Positions 9,171 through 18,492 of a stretch of 64,000 nucleotides of DNA are shown here, piece after piece. The DNA is from an uncultured Propionivibrio sp. GTDB taxonomy: Bacteria > Pseudomonadota > Gammaproteobacteria > Burkholderiales > Rhodocyclaceae. Both the position numbers and the translations under genes were made by a program. The DNA lies in contig NZ_OY762656.1 in NCBI RefSeq assembly GCF_963666255.1, positions 1,798,001-1,862,000 on the forward strand, written 5' to 3'. Every line of letters starts with the position of its first letter. Positions within the stretch are counted from its first letter, which is position 1. Below the pieces are notes generated by a model. It saw only the letters and a list, made by a program, of their open reading frames with translations, was not told where the DNA came from and did no database searches.

Positions 9171-10349
9171 ATGAGCAAGGAAGTATTTGCATTGAGCGCC
9201 GTCCGGTCTCCGGTCGGCAGTTTTGGTGGATCGCTGGGCGGTCTGGCGCCGGAAGAACTCGGCAGCATGGTGGCGAAGGAAGCCTTCGTGCGGGCCGGCG
9301 TCGATCCGAAGCAGGCGAGCTACGCCGTTGTTGGCAACGTCATTCCCTGCAGTTTCAGCTTCCCGTATGTGCCGCGTCGGGTGACGATCGGCGCCGGCAT
9401 GGCGATGGAATCGACGGTGATGGCTTGTAACCGCCTGTGCGGATCGGCCATGCAGGCGATCATCAACGTGTCGCAGAACATCCTGCTCGGCGACGCCGAG
9501 ATCGGGTTGGGCGGCGGCGTCGAAGTGATGTCGGCGGGCGGTTACCTCTCGACGGCGATGCGCACCGGTGCGCGCATGGGCGACACGACGATGGTCGACA
9601 TGATGGTGGCGGTGCTGACCGATCCGTTCGGGGCCGGTCACATGGGTATGACAGCCGAGAATCAGGCAGTCAAGTGGGGCATCAGCCGTGAGGAGCAGGA
9701 CGCCTTCGCGCTGGAGTCGCAGGTGCGCGCGGCCAAGGCGATTGCCGAGGGACGCTTCAAGTCGCAGATCGTGCCGGTGACGTTGAAAACGCGCAAAGGC
9801 GAGGTAGTGTTCGATACCGACGAGCATCCGCGCGCGACGACGCTGGAAGCGCTGGCGAAGATGAAGCCGGCATTCAAGAAGGATGGCACGGTGACGGCGG
9901 GTAACGCGTCGGGGATCAACGACGGCGCAGCATTCCTGGTGCTGGCCGGAAATGCGGCGGCAGGCGGGAGTGGGCAGAAGCCGCTGGCGCGGTTGGTGTC
10001 GTACGCGGTGTCCGGGGTCGAGGCGAGCCTCATGGGCGACGGACCGATTCCGTCGACGCAGGCGGCGCTGAAGCGTGCCGGGCTGACGCTCGACCAGATC
10101 GACGTGATCGAAGCGAACGAAGCGTTTGCGGCGCAGGCGATCGCGGTGGGCAAAGGGCTGGGTCTTGATCCAGTGAAGACGAACCCGAACGGCGGCGCGA
10201 TCGCGCTCGGCCACCCGGTCGGCGCAACCGGCGCGGTGATCGTCACCAAGCTCCTGCACGAGATGCAGCGCGTCAATGCACGCTACGGCCTGGCGACCAT
10301 GTGCATCGGTGGCGGCCAGGGCATTACCACCATCTGGGAACGCTGCTGA
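9171..10349 (+). CDS. atoB: Acetyl-CoA C-acetyltransferase (thiolase)
   Basis: The 392-residue protein is a full-length thiolase. The acyl-accepting cysteine is Cys90 in NRLCGSAMQA. The C-terminal catalytic motifs are NPNGGAIALGHPVGATGA and MCIGGGQG. It cleaves acetoacetyl-CoA to two acetyl-CoA, the step after CoA activation by AtoDA; it could also run in the synthetic direction for polyhydroxybutyrate, but the operon favours degradation. An intrinsic terminator follows 44 bp downstream. Confidence 0.93.
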   Translation: MSKEVFALSAVRSPVGSFGGSLGGLAPEELGSMVAKEAFVRAGVDPKQASYAVVGNVIPCSFSFPYVPRRVTIGAGMAMESTVMACNRLCGSAMQAIINVSQNILLGDAEIGLGGGVEVMSAGGYLSTAMRTGARMGDTTMVDMMVAVLTDPFGAGHMGMTAENQAVKWGISREEQDAFALESQVRAAKAIAEGRFKSQIVPVTLKTRKGEVVFDTDEHPRATTLEALAKMKPAFKKDGTVTAGNASGINDGAAFLVLAGNAAAGGSGQKPLARLVSYAVSGVEASLMGDGPIPSTQAALKRAGLTLDQIDVIEANEAFAAQAIAVGKGLGLDPVKTNPNGGAIALGHPVGATGAVIVTKLLHEMQRVNARYGLATMCIGGGQGITTIWERC

Positions 10350-10392
10350 GCGTGGCATGTTCTGACAGAAATTAATCCGGATTCCGGTACTG

Positions 10393-10421
10393 AATCGCCC
10401 GCTTTTGCGGGCGATTTTTTT
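10393..10421 (+). terminator. Intrinsic terminator after atoB
   Basis: AATCGCCCGC and GCGGGCGATT form a 10-bp stem with a TTTT loop, followed by a T-run. It closes the ato transcription unit. Confidence 0.88.
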
Positions 10422-10656
10422 GCCCGGACGGCGCCTCAGGGGGGACTCATTTCTTGTTATGTTTTCTGTACATAACGTACAAAAAATCTCGAATTACATA
10501 AGTTTTTCGCAAATTCATCGGCGCGGACGGGGTTGTTATGTACGTTTTGTATGCCTTCAATTTCATGACAAAAGCCGTGCGCTCATCGAGATGTGCAAAT
10601 AACTTTAGAATGAAAAATGAGTAATAAATCACATCGGATCGTGTGCTGTTGTCGTA
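10422..10656. other. AT-rich intergenic stretch with a spaced inverted repeat
   Basis: No gene is seen. TACATAACGTACAAAA at 10469-10484 and TTATGTACGTTTTGTA at 10536-10551 are inverted copies of each other with 14 of 16 positions matching. The base composition is clearly lower in GC than the neighbours. It could be an operator pair for the downstream signalling cluster or the scar of a lost element. Confidence 0.5.
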
Positions 10657-11115
10657 GTGTCCTCCTGTGGAATGACGGAGGTGACTGTGAGACGCCGAAC
10701 TGCCGTATTGCCAGTTCTTCTTCGCAAGATAATGAGCGCCCGGTGTTGCGCCGCGATGGCGGCGTCATTAATGCGCATGTCTTGGCCGGCAATGGCAATC
10801 GCATGGAACTGGTGTGTATTGTTGGCGTCCGCCTCCGTGCATGCGGCCGGCGTGACGGCGCTGAATCGGGCGCATATCCATTCTTCAGAGCATCGAACGG
10901 TAAAAACACTGTCTTTTTTCCCGGATCTGGTCGGTTCGAGAAGTGCGGGGCGCCTGCGGGTGGAAGTGTGCGAGGATGCCGCGGCCGGTAACCAGTCCTC
11001 CATTTTCCCGAGCTTGCGCGATGGCACTCTGGATATCTCCGTACTAAGCCAGGGCGTTATTACGATGGTCGTGCCCGAGGCGGCAGCTTTCGGCTTGCCA
11101 TTCCTGTTCTGTTGA
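10657..11115 (+). pseudogene. Truncated DctP-type TRAP solute-binding protein gene
   Basis: The frame has an apparent signal region (WNWCVLLASASVHAAG), then a stretch resembling mature DctP proteins ([45 protein letters not shown]). It stops right after PFLF, about 100 residues into a family usually near 330 residues long. The true start is unclear; ATGs at 10756 or 10771 fit the signal peptide better than the GTG at 10657. The hybrid kinase begins 22 bp later, so a deletion seems to have removed the rest. It may once have been the periplasmic sensing partner of that kinase (inference). Confidence 0.7.
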
Positions 11116-11137
11116 TCAGCGAGGCGCGGAGTTCACC

Positions 11138-14100
11138 ATGAAGATCAGGAATGTGCTTGTGAATGGCTTCGGCGTAGCGCTTGTCGCAGTTGTTGCGGTG
11201 GTGGTGCTGTCGTTCGCGATGCTCTCTCAATTGACATCGCAGTGGCGTGACGCCTCGACCGTTGCAAACAAGCGTTACGAAATCATGTTGAAGGCGTCCT
11301 TGCAGTTGGGTTATGCGACTTCGTATTTCAATAATTATGTTCTCGAGGGCGGGAACGATGCGCGGCGCTTCAACAGTGAAATGCAGGAATTGTCGGCGTT
11401 GCTCGACGCCTATGCCGAGAGCGGTGTCATTGATGAATTCGAGCACGGCCTGCTGGCAGATGCCCGGGACTTCATCGCACAGTACAGAAATGACATTCGC
11501 AAGATCATGCGGTTGCGCGAATCCGGCGTCACCAGCGCTGCGCTTAAACTGGCGGTTCAAGGTGAGGCCGACAAGATGCTGGCGCTCATCATACGCAAAT
11601 TGACCGACATCAATGGTCAGCGGACAAGCATTGCCACCAAAAAAATAGATCGCCAATTCGACTTGAGTCGATTGGGGTTGCTGCTGGCCGCACTTGTCGC
11701 CGCCGGATCTATCCTGGCTGTTGGCATCCTCACTTCGCGGATGATTGTCAGAAACGACAAGGAGCGCATGCTGGCGATCGGATCGCTGCAGGTGGAAGTC
11801 GGCGAGCGACGAAAGGCCGAGGCCGAACTCGATGAATATCACGAACACCTGGAGCAACTGGTTCGGGATCGTACTGCCGAACTGGAAGAAGCGCGTGTGA
11901 TTGCTGATGCCGCCAATATGGCGAAATCGGATTTTCTCGCCAACATGAGTCACGAAATCCGAACGCCGATGAATGGCATCATCGGTTTGACGCAACTGGC
12001 GTTGGACACCCGCCTGACCGGACAGCAGCGTAATTATCTCGACAAAGTGCTGACGTCATCGCGGGCGCTTTTGAGCCTGCTCAACGATATTCTCGACTAT
12101 TCAAAGATAGAGGCTTGTCGTATCGAACTCGAAGCGACGGACTTCCTGCTTGAGGACGTTTTGTTGGCAACGAGTGATCTGCTTTCCTTCCGGGCCGACG
12201 AGAAAGGGCTGGAACTGTTCATCGACATGGATCCGGATGTTCCTCGCTGGGTAATGGGTGATCCGTTGAGGCTCAGCCAGGTGATCAATAATCTGGTCGG
12301 AAATGCCATCAAATTTACGCAGCAAGGCGAGGTTCATCTTAAGGTCGATATCGCAGACAGGACGCAGGAAACCTTGTTTCTGCGCTTCTCTGTCAGGGAT
12401 ACAGGGATAGGTATCGTTCCTGAAGACTCCAAGAAATTGTTCCTGCCGTTTGTCCAGGCCGATACGACGGTGACCAGGAAATTTGGCGGGACCGGTCTGG
12501 GTCTGGCAATCAGCAAACGTCTTGTCGAACTGATGGGCGGGCAGATCGCAGTATCAAGTGCGCCCGGCGTTGGCAGTACTTTTTCCTTTACGGTTCGCCT
12601 GGGGGTGCCGTCGTTGCGAGAGAACGAACGACCGTCTGGTCGGCGTCTTCAGGATCTGATGCCAAAACGGACTTTGGTCGTCGACGATCAGGAGACGTCG
12701 TTGATCATCATGAGAACGTTGCTCGAGAAGTGGCATTTCCCAGTGACAACGGCACTGTCCGGAGAAGAGGGGCTCCGGCTTCTGGCCGAGGCCAAGGATC
12801 GTGGCGTTCCATTTGATCTCATCCTGCTTGACTGGCGGATGCCAGGCATGGATGGCGTCGAGGTTGTTCATTCAATCGATGCGGCGTTTGAAGAGGGGCA
12901 GGGCGTGAGGCCGCCCACCGTGTTCATGGTGACAGCCTTCAGTCGCGAAGATTTGAAGGAGGAAAGCAGCGGACTGAATGTCGATGCCATTTTGAATAAG
13001 CCGGTGACACCTTCAGTGTTGTTCGACGCATTGGTCAGCATGCAGCAGAAGGAAAGTGTGCCGCGCCCTTCGGCAGAAGGGTCCTCCGGACTCAGAGGTT
13101 TTGGCCTTGAGACAGTGTGCGGAGCATCAATCCTTCTTGTTGAGGATAATGAAATAAATCAGCAGGTTGCGCGTGAGTTTCTTGAAAAGAACGGTTTTCT
13201 GGTCACGGTTGCCAGCGACGGGCGACAGGCAGTGGAGCAGGTCGCTCACGGAGCTTTCGATCTGGTTCTGATGGATTTGCATATGCCGATAATGGACGGC
13301 TTTGAGGCAACGCAGAGAATCCGTGCATTGCCTCAGGGCGCCAGGTTGCCAGTCATTGCGATGACGGCAGCAGCAATGGCGCAGGATCGCAGGGATAGCC
13401 TGAACGCGGGAATGAATGATCATATCGCGAAGCCCGTCGAACCAAAGAATCTCGCGGAAACACTGTTGAAGTGGCTCTCAGGTCCGAGTCAGGTGCGTTC
13501 CGGCAATACCGGTACCGCGTTTGCCGCTGCCTCAGATCATGACGAAGCTTCGGAAATAGAGGCCATCGAACGTCGCATGCCAGGCATCTCGGTGAGATTC
13601 GGATTGGCCAGGATCATGGGGAATCTGGCCTTGTACAAACGCCTCTTGCAATCCTTTTCCGAACGGCATTTGGAAACAGTACCGAAACTGCGAGCACTCC
13701 AGGCTGCGAATGATATCGATGCCATTGGGCTGGAAGCGCATAACCTGAAGGGGGAGGCAGGAAATCTTGGAATTGATGCGGTTCGAACGGCAGCAGACCA
13801 TCTGGGAGTGCGGATCAAGGCGGGAGATTCGAGCGTTACGCTCCAACGACTTGTCGATGATCTGGTGAAACATCTTGAAGATGCCGTCGAACTATTGGGA
13901 CCCGGTGCGTTTGCGCTAGAGGACGCTAACAGTAACGATGGCGGGGGGGCGACTGTCATTCCATTCAGCGTTGCGCAAGCCGAGGCACAACTCGGAATAT
14001 TGCGTGACTTGCTTAGATCGAGAAATCTTGCAGCCCGGCGGGTCGCGAGCGAATTGGAAACCTCCTTTCGAGGCAATCCCGGGTTGCATGAAGTCCGCGA

Positions 14101-14194
14101 AATTGCGGGCGCTATACGCGAACTGCATTATGAGGCAGCGCTTTGCATGCTTGATCAACTGTTTTCCAGGCCACCGTGGGGGGCGGGAGCATGA
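11138..14194 (+). CDS. Hybrid sensor histidine kinase (HisKA-HATPase-REC-REC-HPt)
   Basis: The 1018-residue protein has a membrane segment at about 7-30, a helical periplasmic region, a second membrane segment (about 178-200), a coiled coil, then HisKA with His272 ([15 protein letters not shown]) and an HATPase domain ([28 protein letters not shown]). The first receiver carries Asp565 (LLDWRMPG), the second Asp713 ([11 protein letters not shown]), and an HPt domain carries His868 ([12 protein letters not shown]). This is a complete BarA/TodS-like phosphorelay in one chain. It overlaps the HD-GYP regulator by 4 bp, so that is the probable output partner. The signal is unknown. Confidence 0.93.
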   Translation: MKIRNVLVNGFGVALVAVVAVVVLSFAMLSQLTSQWRDASTVANKRYEIMLKASLQLGYATSYFNNYVLEGGNDARRFNSEMQELSALLDAYAESGVIDEFEHGLLADARDFIAQYRNDIRKIMRLRESGVTSAALKLAVQGEADKMLALIIRKLTDINGQRTSIATKKIDRQFDLSRLGLLLAALVAAGSILAVGILTSRMIVRNDKERMLAIGSLQVEVGERRKAEAELDEYHEHLEQLVRDRTAELEEARVIADAANMAKSDFLANMSHEIRTPMNGIIGLTQLALDTRLTGQQRNYLDKVLTSSRALLSLLNDILDYSKIEACRIELEATDFLLEDVLLATSDLLSFRADEKGLELFIDMDPDVPRWVMGDPLRLSQVINNLVGNAIKFTQQGEVHLKVDIADRTQETLFLRFSVRDTGIGIVPEDSKKLFLPFVQADTTVTRKFGGTGLGLAISKRLVELMGGQIAVSSAPGVGSTFSFTVRLGVPSLRENERPSGRRLQDLMPKRTLVVDDQETSLIIMRTLLEKWHFPVTTALSGEEGLRLLAEAKDRGVPFDLILLDWRMPGMDGVEVVHSIDAAFEEGQGVRPPTVFMVTAFSREDLKEESSGLNVDAILNKPVTPSVLFDALVSMQQKESVPRPSAEGSSGLRGFGLETVCGASILLVEDNEINQQVAREFLEKNGFLVTVASDGRQAVEQVAHGAFDLVLMDLHMPIMDGFEATQRIRALPQGARLPVIAMTAAAMAQDRRDSLNAGMNDHIAKPVEPKNLAETLLKWLSGPSQVRSGNTGTAFAAASDHDEASEIEAIERRMPGISVRFGLARIMGNLALYKRLLQSFSERHLETVPKLRALQAANDIDAIGLEAHNLKGEAGNLGIDAVRTAADHLGVRIKAGDSSVTLQRLVDDLVKHLEDAVELLGPGAFALEDANSNDGGGATVIPFSVAQAEAQLGILRDLLRSRNLAARRVASELETSFRGNPGLHEVREIAGAIRELHYEAALCMLDQLFSRPPWGAGA

Positions 14195-15318
14195 GCGCTG
14201 ATGGTCGTTCCCGCATTCTGATTATCGATGATTCTCCTGGTGTCATCGAGTTTCTGGATGGGGTCTTGAGTCCCGATTACGAGGTGAGTTTTGCGACGAG
14301 CGGCAGTGAGGGGGTCGCCCTGGCGCAACGCTTTCCAGCGGATATCATTCTTCTGGATGTCATGATGCCCGAGCTTGATGGCTACGAAGTCTGCCGCCAA
14401 TTGCGAGAACTCCGCATGACGCGAGACACGCCAATCGTGTTCCTTACCAGTCTGGCGAGTCCTAAGGATGAGGAGTTTGGTCTGACGCAGGGCGCTGACG
14501 ATTTCATTGCCAAGCCGATCTCGCCACCGGTATTGCGTGCACGTGTCAGGAATCACCTCCTGTTCGCCCAGTCGCGACGTGCCCTGAAACGTCAAAATGA
14601 AGAATTGGAGCGCCTTGTATTCGAACGGACAAAAGAGGTGATGCGAAGGGATCACCAGCTCATCGCTGCACAAACCTCGATTATCACGGCGTTTTGTGCT
14701 CTCGCCGAAGCGCGTGACCATGAAACCGGAAATCATATTCAGAGAACGCAGAATTATGTCAGGATTCTTGCGGAGAAATTGAGATGGGATCGTCGGTTTG
14801 GCGTGCTTCTAAATGACGATTACATCAATGTTCTGTATAAGTCGGCTCCGCTCCATGATGTTGGCAAAGTGTCGATCCCGGATGCGATTCTTCTCAAGCC
14901 GGTTGGTTTGGTCCCGACCGAATGGGAGATCATGCAGCGCCACTGCGCCGCGGGAAGCCGGGCGATCACGCGGGCGGCGCAGGAGTATGGCGAGACCGAG
15001 GATAGCTTCTTCGGGGTGGCTGCTGAAATCGCGATGTTCCACCACGAACGCTGGGATGGCAGTGGCTATCCCCAAGGGCTGGCGGGTGACGAGATTCCTT
15101 TAAGCGCCCGCTTAATGGCCGTTGCCGATGTTTACGATGCCTTGATTTCTCCTCGGGTCTACAAGAAGGCTCTTTCCGCAGAAAAGGCTATCGAGTTGAT
15201 GGTTGAACAGCGCGGGCGTCATTTTGATCCGGATATCCTTGATGCAATGGTTGAAATATCAGATCGGTTCAATGATATTGCGCAGCATTTCAGCGATATG
15301 TCGGAGCGAGAAAGCTAG
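14191..15318 (+). CDS. Two-component response regulator with HD-GYP c-di-GMP phosphodiesterase domain
   Basis: The 375-residue protein combines a receiver (Asp56 in [13 protein letters not shown]), a coiled-coil linker (about 125-155) and an HD-GYP domain. The domain has the metal-binding HD pair at residues 222-223 ([10 protein letters not shown]), then [11 protein letters not shown] and [15 protein letters not shown]. All expected ligands are visible, so it should hydrolyse cyclic di-GMP. The ATG overlaps the kinase stop (ATGA), indicating a coupled kinase-phosphodiesterase pathway. Confidence 0.93.
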   Translation: MSADGRSRILIIDDSPGVIEFLDGVLSPDYEVSFATSGSEGVALAQRFPADIILLDVMMPELDGYEVCRQLRELRMTRDTPIVFLTSLASPKDEEFGLTQGADDFIAKPISPPVLRARVRNHLLFAQSRRALKRQNEELERLVFERTKEVMRRDHQLIAAQTSIITAFCALAEARDHETGNHIQRTQNYVRILAEKLRWDRRFGVLLNDDYINVLYKSAPLHDVGKVSIPDAILLKPVGLVPTEWEIMQRHCAAGSRAITRAAQEYGETEDSFFGVAAEIAMFHHERWDGSGYPQGLAGDEIPLSARLMAVADVYDALISPRVYKKALSAEKAIELMVEQRGRHFDPDILDAMVEISDRFNDIAQHFSDMSERES

Positions 15319-15394
15319 GCTCGTTCCGAAATGTAAATGTGTCCGCGTTCCTGGCGCTGAGATGCGCGCAATGTGAATCGGTCCGGAAACTGAC

Positions 15395-15630
15395 GTGTTC
15401 CTGGCGGTTGAGGCGGCTGAACGGTTGCGAAGACCGGTGGAGCAAAGAGGATGCCTGGGCTGCACTGGGCGTTACCGTTACGGCGTCGATCGGCGTGGCG
15501 CATTTTTTCAGGTCTTGTGGCGAACATCGATTCGCCTCTCGCTCATGGCGATAAGGCTTTGTATGAGGCAAAGCACAGGGGGCGTAATCGCGTTTGTCAG
15601 TCGGCTGAAAGAACGCCTGCCGTCGCCTGA
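15395..15630 (+). pseudogene. Decayed GGDEF domain remnant (C-terminal half)
   Basis: Three frames together spell the end of a diguanylate cyclase: VFLAVEAAERLRRPVEQRG, then GVTVTASIGVAHF in a second frame, then LAHGDKALYEAKHRGRNRV in a third, ending at TGA 15628-15630. No single frame is open and the GGDEF active-site half is absent. At least two frameshifts plus a 5-prime loss are needed. It sits 76 bp after the HD-GYP gene, so the locus probably once encoded both synthesis and breakdown of c-di-GMP. Confidence 0.75.
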
Positions 15631-15637
15631 TCGGGTT

Positions 15638-16528
15638 TCAGCTCCGGATCGAAACGGTCGCAACGGCGGACAAGATCAGTGCCGCCGCAAGGAGTTCCTG
15701 AGCGCCGATGGGCTCGCCGAGGATGAGCATGCCGCTGATGACGCCAATCAACGGTGTCGCCAGCGACGACAAGGAAGAGACTGACACCGGGACCATCAGA
15801 ACGATCTTGTTCCAGGCCCAGTAACAGAACATGAAGGCGATGATCGTGTTATAGGCAAGGCCGGCGGCTGGCCAGAAGCTTGGGAGCGTAAGGCGTGCTG
15901 TTTCAAGTGGGAGGGCTGCAAGAAAAAGAGGGATTCCACCGAGAAACATCGTCCAACCGGTCAGGGCGACCGTTGGCATGGGAACCTGTTTGCGTTTGAA
16001 CATCACGATACCGAAGGCCCAACTCCAGGCCGCCGCCAACATGCAGGCGATTCCCGCCGGGGCCTCGAGAAAGCCGGAAATACTTCCGCCCATGAGGGCG
16101 ACGATGCCGGAAAGTCCGAGAACAAGTGCTGCGATCCGTCGTACATTCAATCGCTCGCCGAGAATAAGCACCGAGAGGATGGCTCCCCATACCGGCATAG
16201 TGAATCCGAGCAAGGCGGCACGCCCGGAAGGGAGCAGAGATACGCCATAAATGGCGAATACGTTCCAGCCGATGATGTTGAACAGCGATAACTGTGCCAC
16301 GACCTTAAATTGCCCCGGAGGAATGGCAATCGAATAACCGCTTGCGCGGGCGATGACGAGTAAGCCGGAGCCTCCGAGAATCAGGCTGATGGCACGAAAA
16401 TACAGGGGAGGGACTTCGGACAGGACGATTTTCATGACCGGCCAGTTGATGCCCCATCCCAGCGCGAGAGCGGCAAGCAGCAAGAGTCCGGCGGGGGGGA
16501 GTTTGTCATGCTGAGAAGGAGCGTTCAT
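15638..16528 (-). CDS. EamA/DMT-superfamily permease
   Basis: The 296-residue protein starts at ATG 16528 behind AAGGAG-like bases and has about ten hydrophobic helices in two EamA repeats (LGWGINWPVMKIVL near the N-terminus; PLIGVISGMLILGEPIGAQE in the second repeat). The family exports metabolites or amino acids; the substrate is not predictable. A further in-frame extension upstream to 16741 runs into the divergent gene and is not favoured. Confidence 0.85.
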   Translation of the reverse strand: MNAPSQHDKLPPAGLLLLAALALGWGINWPVMKIVLSEVPPLYFRAISLILGGSGLLVIARASGYSIAIPPGQFKVVAQLSLFNIIGWNVFAIYGVSLLPSGRAALLGFTMPVWGAILSVLILGERLNVRRIAALVLGLSGIVALMGGSISGFLEAPAGIACMLAAAWSWAFGIVMFKRKQVPMPTVALTGWTMFLGGIPLFLAALPLETARLTLPSFWPAAGLAYNTIIAFMFCYWAWNKIVLMVPVSVSSLSSLATPLIGVISGMLILGEPIGAQELLAAALILSAVATVSIRS

Positions 16529-16664
16529 CGGGAACCTAAGTGGGTAAAATCTGTACTCAAGGCAAGGCGGGAAGACATCGTGTATTTCGTATGGTTCCGC
16601 CAATGTCGGTAGCGTGGAGGATGGTATTGCTTCGGCAGCGAAATCGAGGAGATAATTCGCGACC

Positions 16665-17630
16665 ATGACACAGGACTCGATCATTAAACAAGACCAGCCT
16701 TCCGAAGAGATTCCTGTGGAAGGGGTGCGTCGCATAATCAATGGACAGGAGCGCGTTTTCTATGACGGCTACTGGATCAAGACCTATCCGGTTCCGGCCA
16801 ATACGCTGGAAGCGCGCAAGCGCCTGATCGAGGCCTTGACGCGGCGCCTGTTCAACCACACCGAGCACGGGTTGAACGTGCCGGGGTCACGGCTCGCTGA
16901 AGCGCGTAAGAGCTTCGAGGAAGAAAGTGATCCGGCCTGCCGCCGAGTGAAATCAGCGATGTTGGCGGGAGCACTGTTCAATCGGGCAACCGATATTTTC
17001 CGCAAACTGGTCGAGTTGCAGGCGGACGGCATCGAGATTCAGAGCAGTAATCCTTTGATGCGCGAATGTGGCAAGTGTCTGATGGAGGCGATGGAACTTG
17101 GGCATTCGGTGTTGCATCGGAGCGGAGAGGAGGGCATCGATGAGCTTTGGGGGGAACCCTTCCGTGCTTTCTCGATCCCGATTGAGGAATTCTACGAGAG
17201 TCGATACATAAAAATCGGCCAGAGCATGCGCGATATTGATCGTATCGGACAAGCGATGGTAGAGACTTTCACCAGAATTGACGCTTTCGAAGGAATCAGG
17301 GCGCCGATTGTCGATCTGGTAGATGCCGCCAAAATAAAAACCGAAATTTTGCGGACCGATCCCAATATCTTCGACGTGTGGGCGCGGCTCGTTACTGCGT
17401 CGGAGCGCCTGGCTAACTTCGCGCCGCGTCATCCCGCTCCGGACGAGCCACCGCACAAACACAACATTTCGGATGGTCTGCAGTTGATCCGTAATGGCCG
17501 CGATCTGATTTTTTACATCGCAAGGGCGCGCACTCCAATGCCGAAAAGCATGCGCGAATATGTGGATCGCTGCGAGAACTATCTTTGTTCCGGACGTTCC
17601 CCCCTGTTTCCGGCGCCTTTGCCGGCCTAG
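16665..17630 (+). CDS. Conserved-looking protein of unknown function (321 aa)
   Basis: The reading frame starts at ATG 16665 behind AGGAG and encodes a mostly helical, soluble, charged protein with no signal peptide or membrane segment. Visible features are VRRIINGQERVFYDGYWIKTYPVP near the start, ALTRRLFNHTEHGLNVPGSRL, and a C-terminal half rich in helices. I do not recognise a family. It is divergent from the DMT permease and its end overlaps the convergent 146-residue gene by 4 bp. Confidence 0.75.
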   Translation: MTQDSIIKQDQPSEEIPVEGVRRIINGQERVFYDGYWIKTYPVPANTLEARKRLIEALTRRLFNHTEHGLNVPGSRLAEARKSFEEESDPACRRVKSAMLAGALFNRATDIFRKLVELQADGIEIQSSNPLMRECGKCLMEAMELGHSVLHRSGEEGIDELWGEPFRAFSIPIEEFYESRYIKIGQSMRDIDRIGQAMVETFTRIDAFEGIRAPIVDLVDAAKIKTEILRTDPNIFDVWARLVTASERLANFAPRHPAPDEPPHKHNISDGLQLIRNGRDLIFYIARARTPMPKSMREYVDRCENYLCSGRSPLFPAPLPA

Positions 17631-18067
17631 GGTGCGGGGGGGCGGTGTGGTAGGCCGTCTTCAGCCTGTTCTTCGAGGGGAAGGTGCAGTTGGCGACGGC
17701 GCGACAGGAAGTCGCGCAATGCGTTTTCCATGACCGTCGAGATGCCGGATCCAAGTTCTTTTCCCGTTTGTAACAAGGCGGCTTCGATCAGAGAGGGCAG
17801 GGACTTGGCGAGTTGCTCTCCGAAAGCGTGAGCAACTTCCGAGGCGAGAAGCGTAACCTGGGTTTCGTCGATGCGTTCGCTTCGAGGTTCCGAAATCGCA
17901 GCTTCCGGCGATACGACATCGGTCAGCGTCGGAATGTCTTCGTCATCAGATACGGCGGGCGCGTTTGGGAGTGTGCTTGGTGTCGTCGAAGACTTGGCAG
18001 CGATGAAGGTACGACGCTTTCTCAGCAGGGAGTCGGTTCGGTCAAGCACGTCGGGGGTGTCGCTCAT
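17627..18067 (-). CDS. Unknown small acidic protein downstream of holC
   Basis: The 146-residue product begins MSDTPDVLDRTDSLLRKRRTF, with a low-complexity Ser/Thr/Pro/Asp region to about residue 65 and an amphipathic helical C-terminus (HAFGEQLAKSLPSLIEAALLQTGKELG). It overlaps the holC stop by 4 bp (ATGA), so it is translated with holC and pepA. No family is recognised. The same neighbourhood in relatives could show whether it has a role at the replisome. Confidence 0.7.
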   Translation of the reverse strand: MSDTPDVLDRTDSLLRKRRTFIAAKSSTTPSTLPNAPAVSDDEDIPTLTDVVSPEAAISEPRSERIDETQVTLLASEVAHAFGEQLAKSLPSLIEAALLQTGKELGSGISTVMENALRDFLSRRRQLHLPLEEQAEDGLPHRPPAP

Positions 18068-18492
18068 CGTTGAATCTCCGCAAGGTCGATGAACTTGATT
18101 GCATAGCCGCGATCCTTGTAGTACTTCACGCGCTCCCGCCCTGCCTGACGATCTTCGTCCTCTTGGCCGACAACTTCGATGAGGCTGGCAAATCGCGAGA
18201 ATCCGGGCGGAATTTCGCGAGAAAGATTGAAGAGTCGCTGACTCTGAGGCGCGTGCTCAAGCGAATCAGCAATGACAACGAGGGTTTCGGAAGCAAGCGG
18301 TGACTGGGCACGGACGTGTGGCACAAAACCAGTGGGCTGCTGGACCCAGAGTTGGCGGTCGATTGCGTCGGCGACGTGTGGGTCGGGCGCGTACACCAGC
18401 ATCGCTTTATTTTGCTGCGCCGCTTTGCTGATCAGGGCGGCAATGGCGTTAAGGCGATCGCCAGCGTTGTGGTAGAAAAACACCTGAGTCAA
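18064..18492 (-). CDS. holC: DNA polymerase III chi subunit
   Basis: The 142-residue protein begins MTQVFFYHNAGDRLNAIAALISKAAQQNKAMLVYAPD, the typical HolC opening. It also has the LWVQQPTGFVPH and VVGQEDEDRQAGRERVKYYKDRGY stretches of the family. Chi links the clamp loader to single-stranded DNA-binding protein. The start overlaps the pepA stop by 4 bp; pepA-holC adjacency is common in proteobacteria. Confidence 0.92.
   Translation of the reverse strand: MTQVFFYHNAGDRLNAIAALISKAAQQNKAMLVYAPDPHVADAIDRQLWVQQPTGFVPHVRAQSPLASETLVVIADSLEHAPQSQRLFNLSREIPPGFSRFASLIEVVGQEDEDRQAGRERVKYYKDRGYAIKFIDLAEIQR

Noticed and set aside
10774-11115. A functional short exported protein instead of a DctP fragment
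   Set aside because: The end coincides with the conserved PFLF motif in mid-domain, which is more consistent with truncation, although expression is not excluded.
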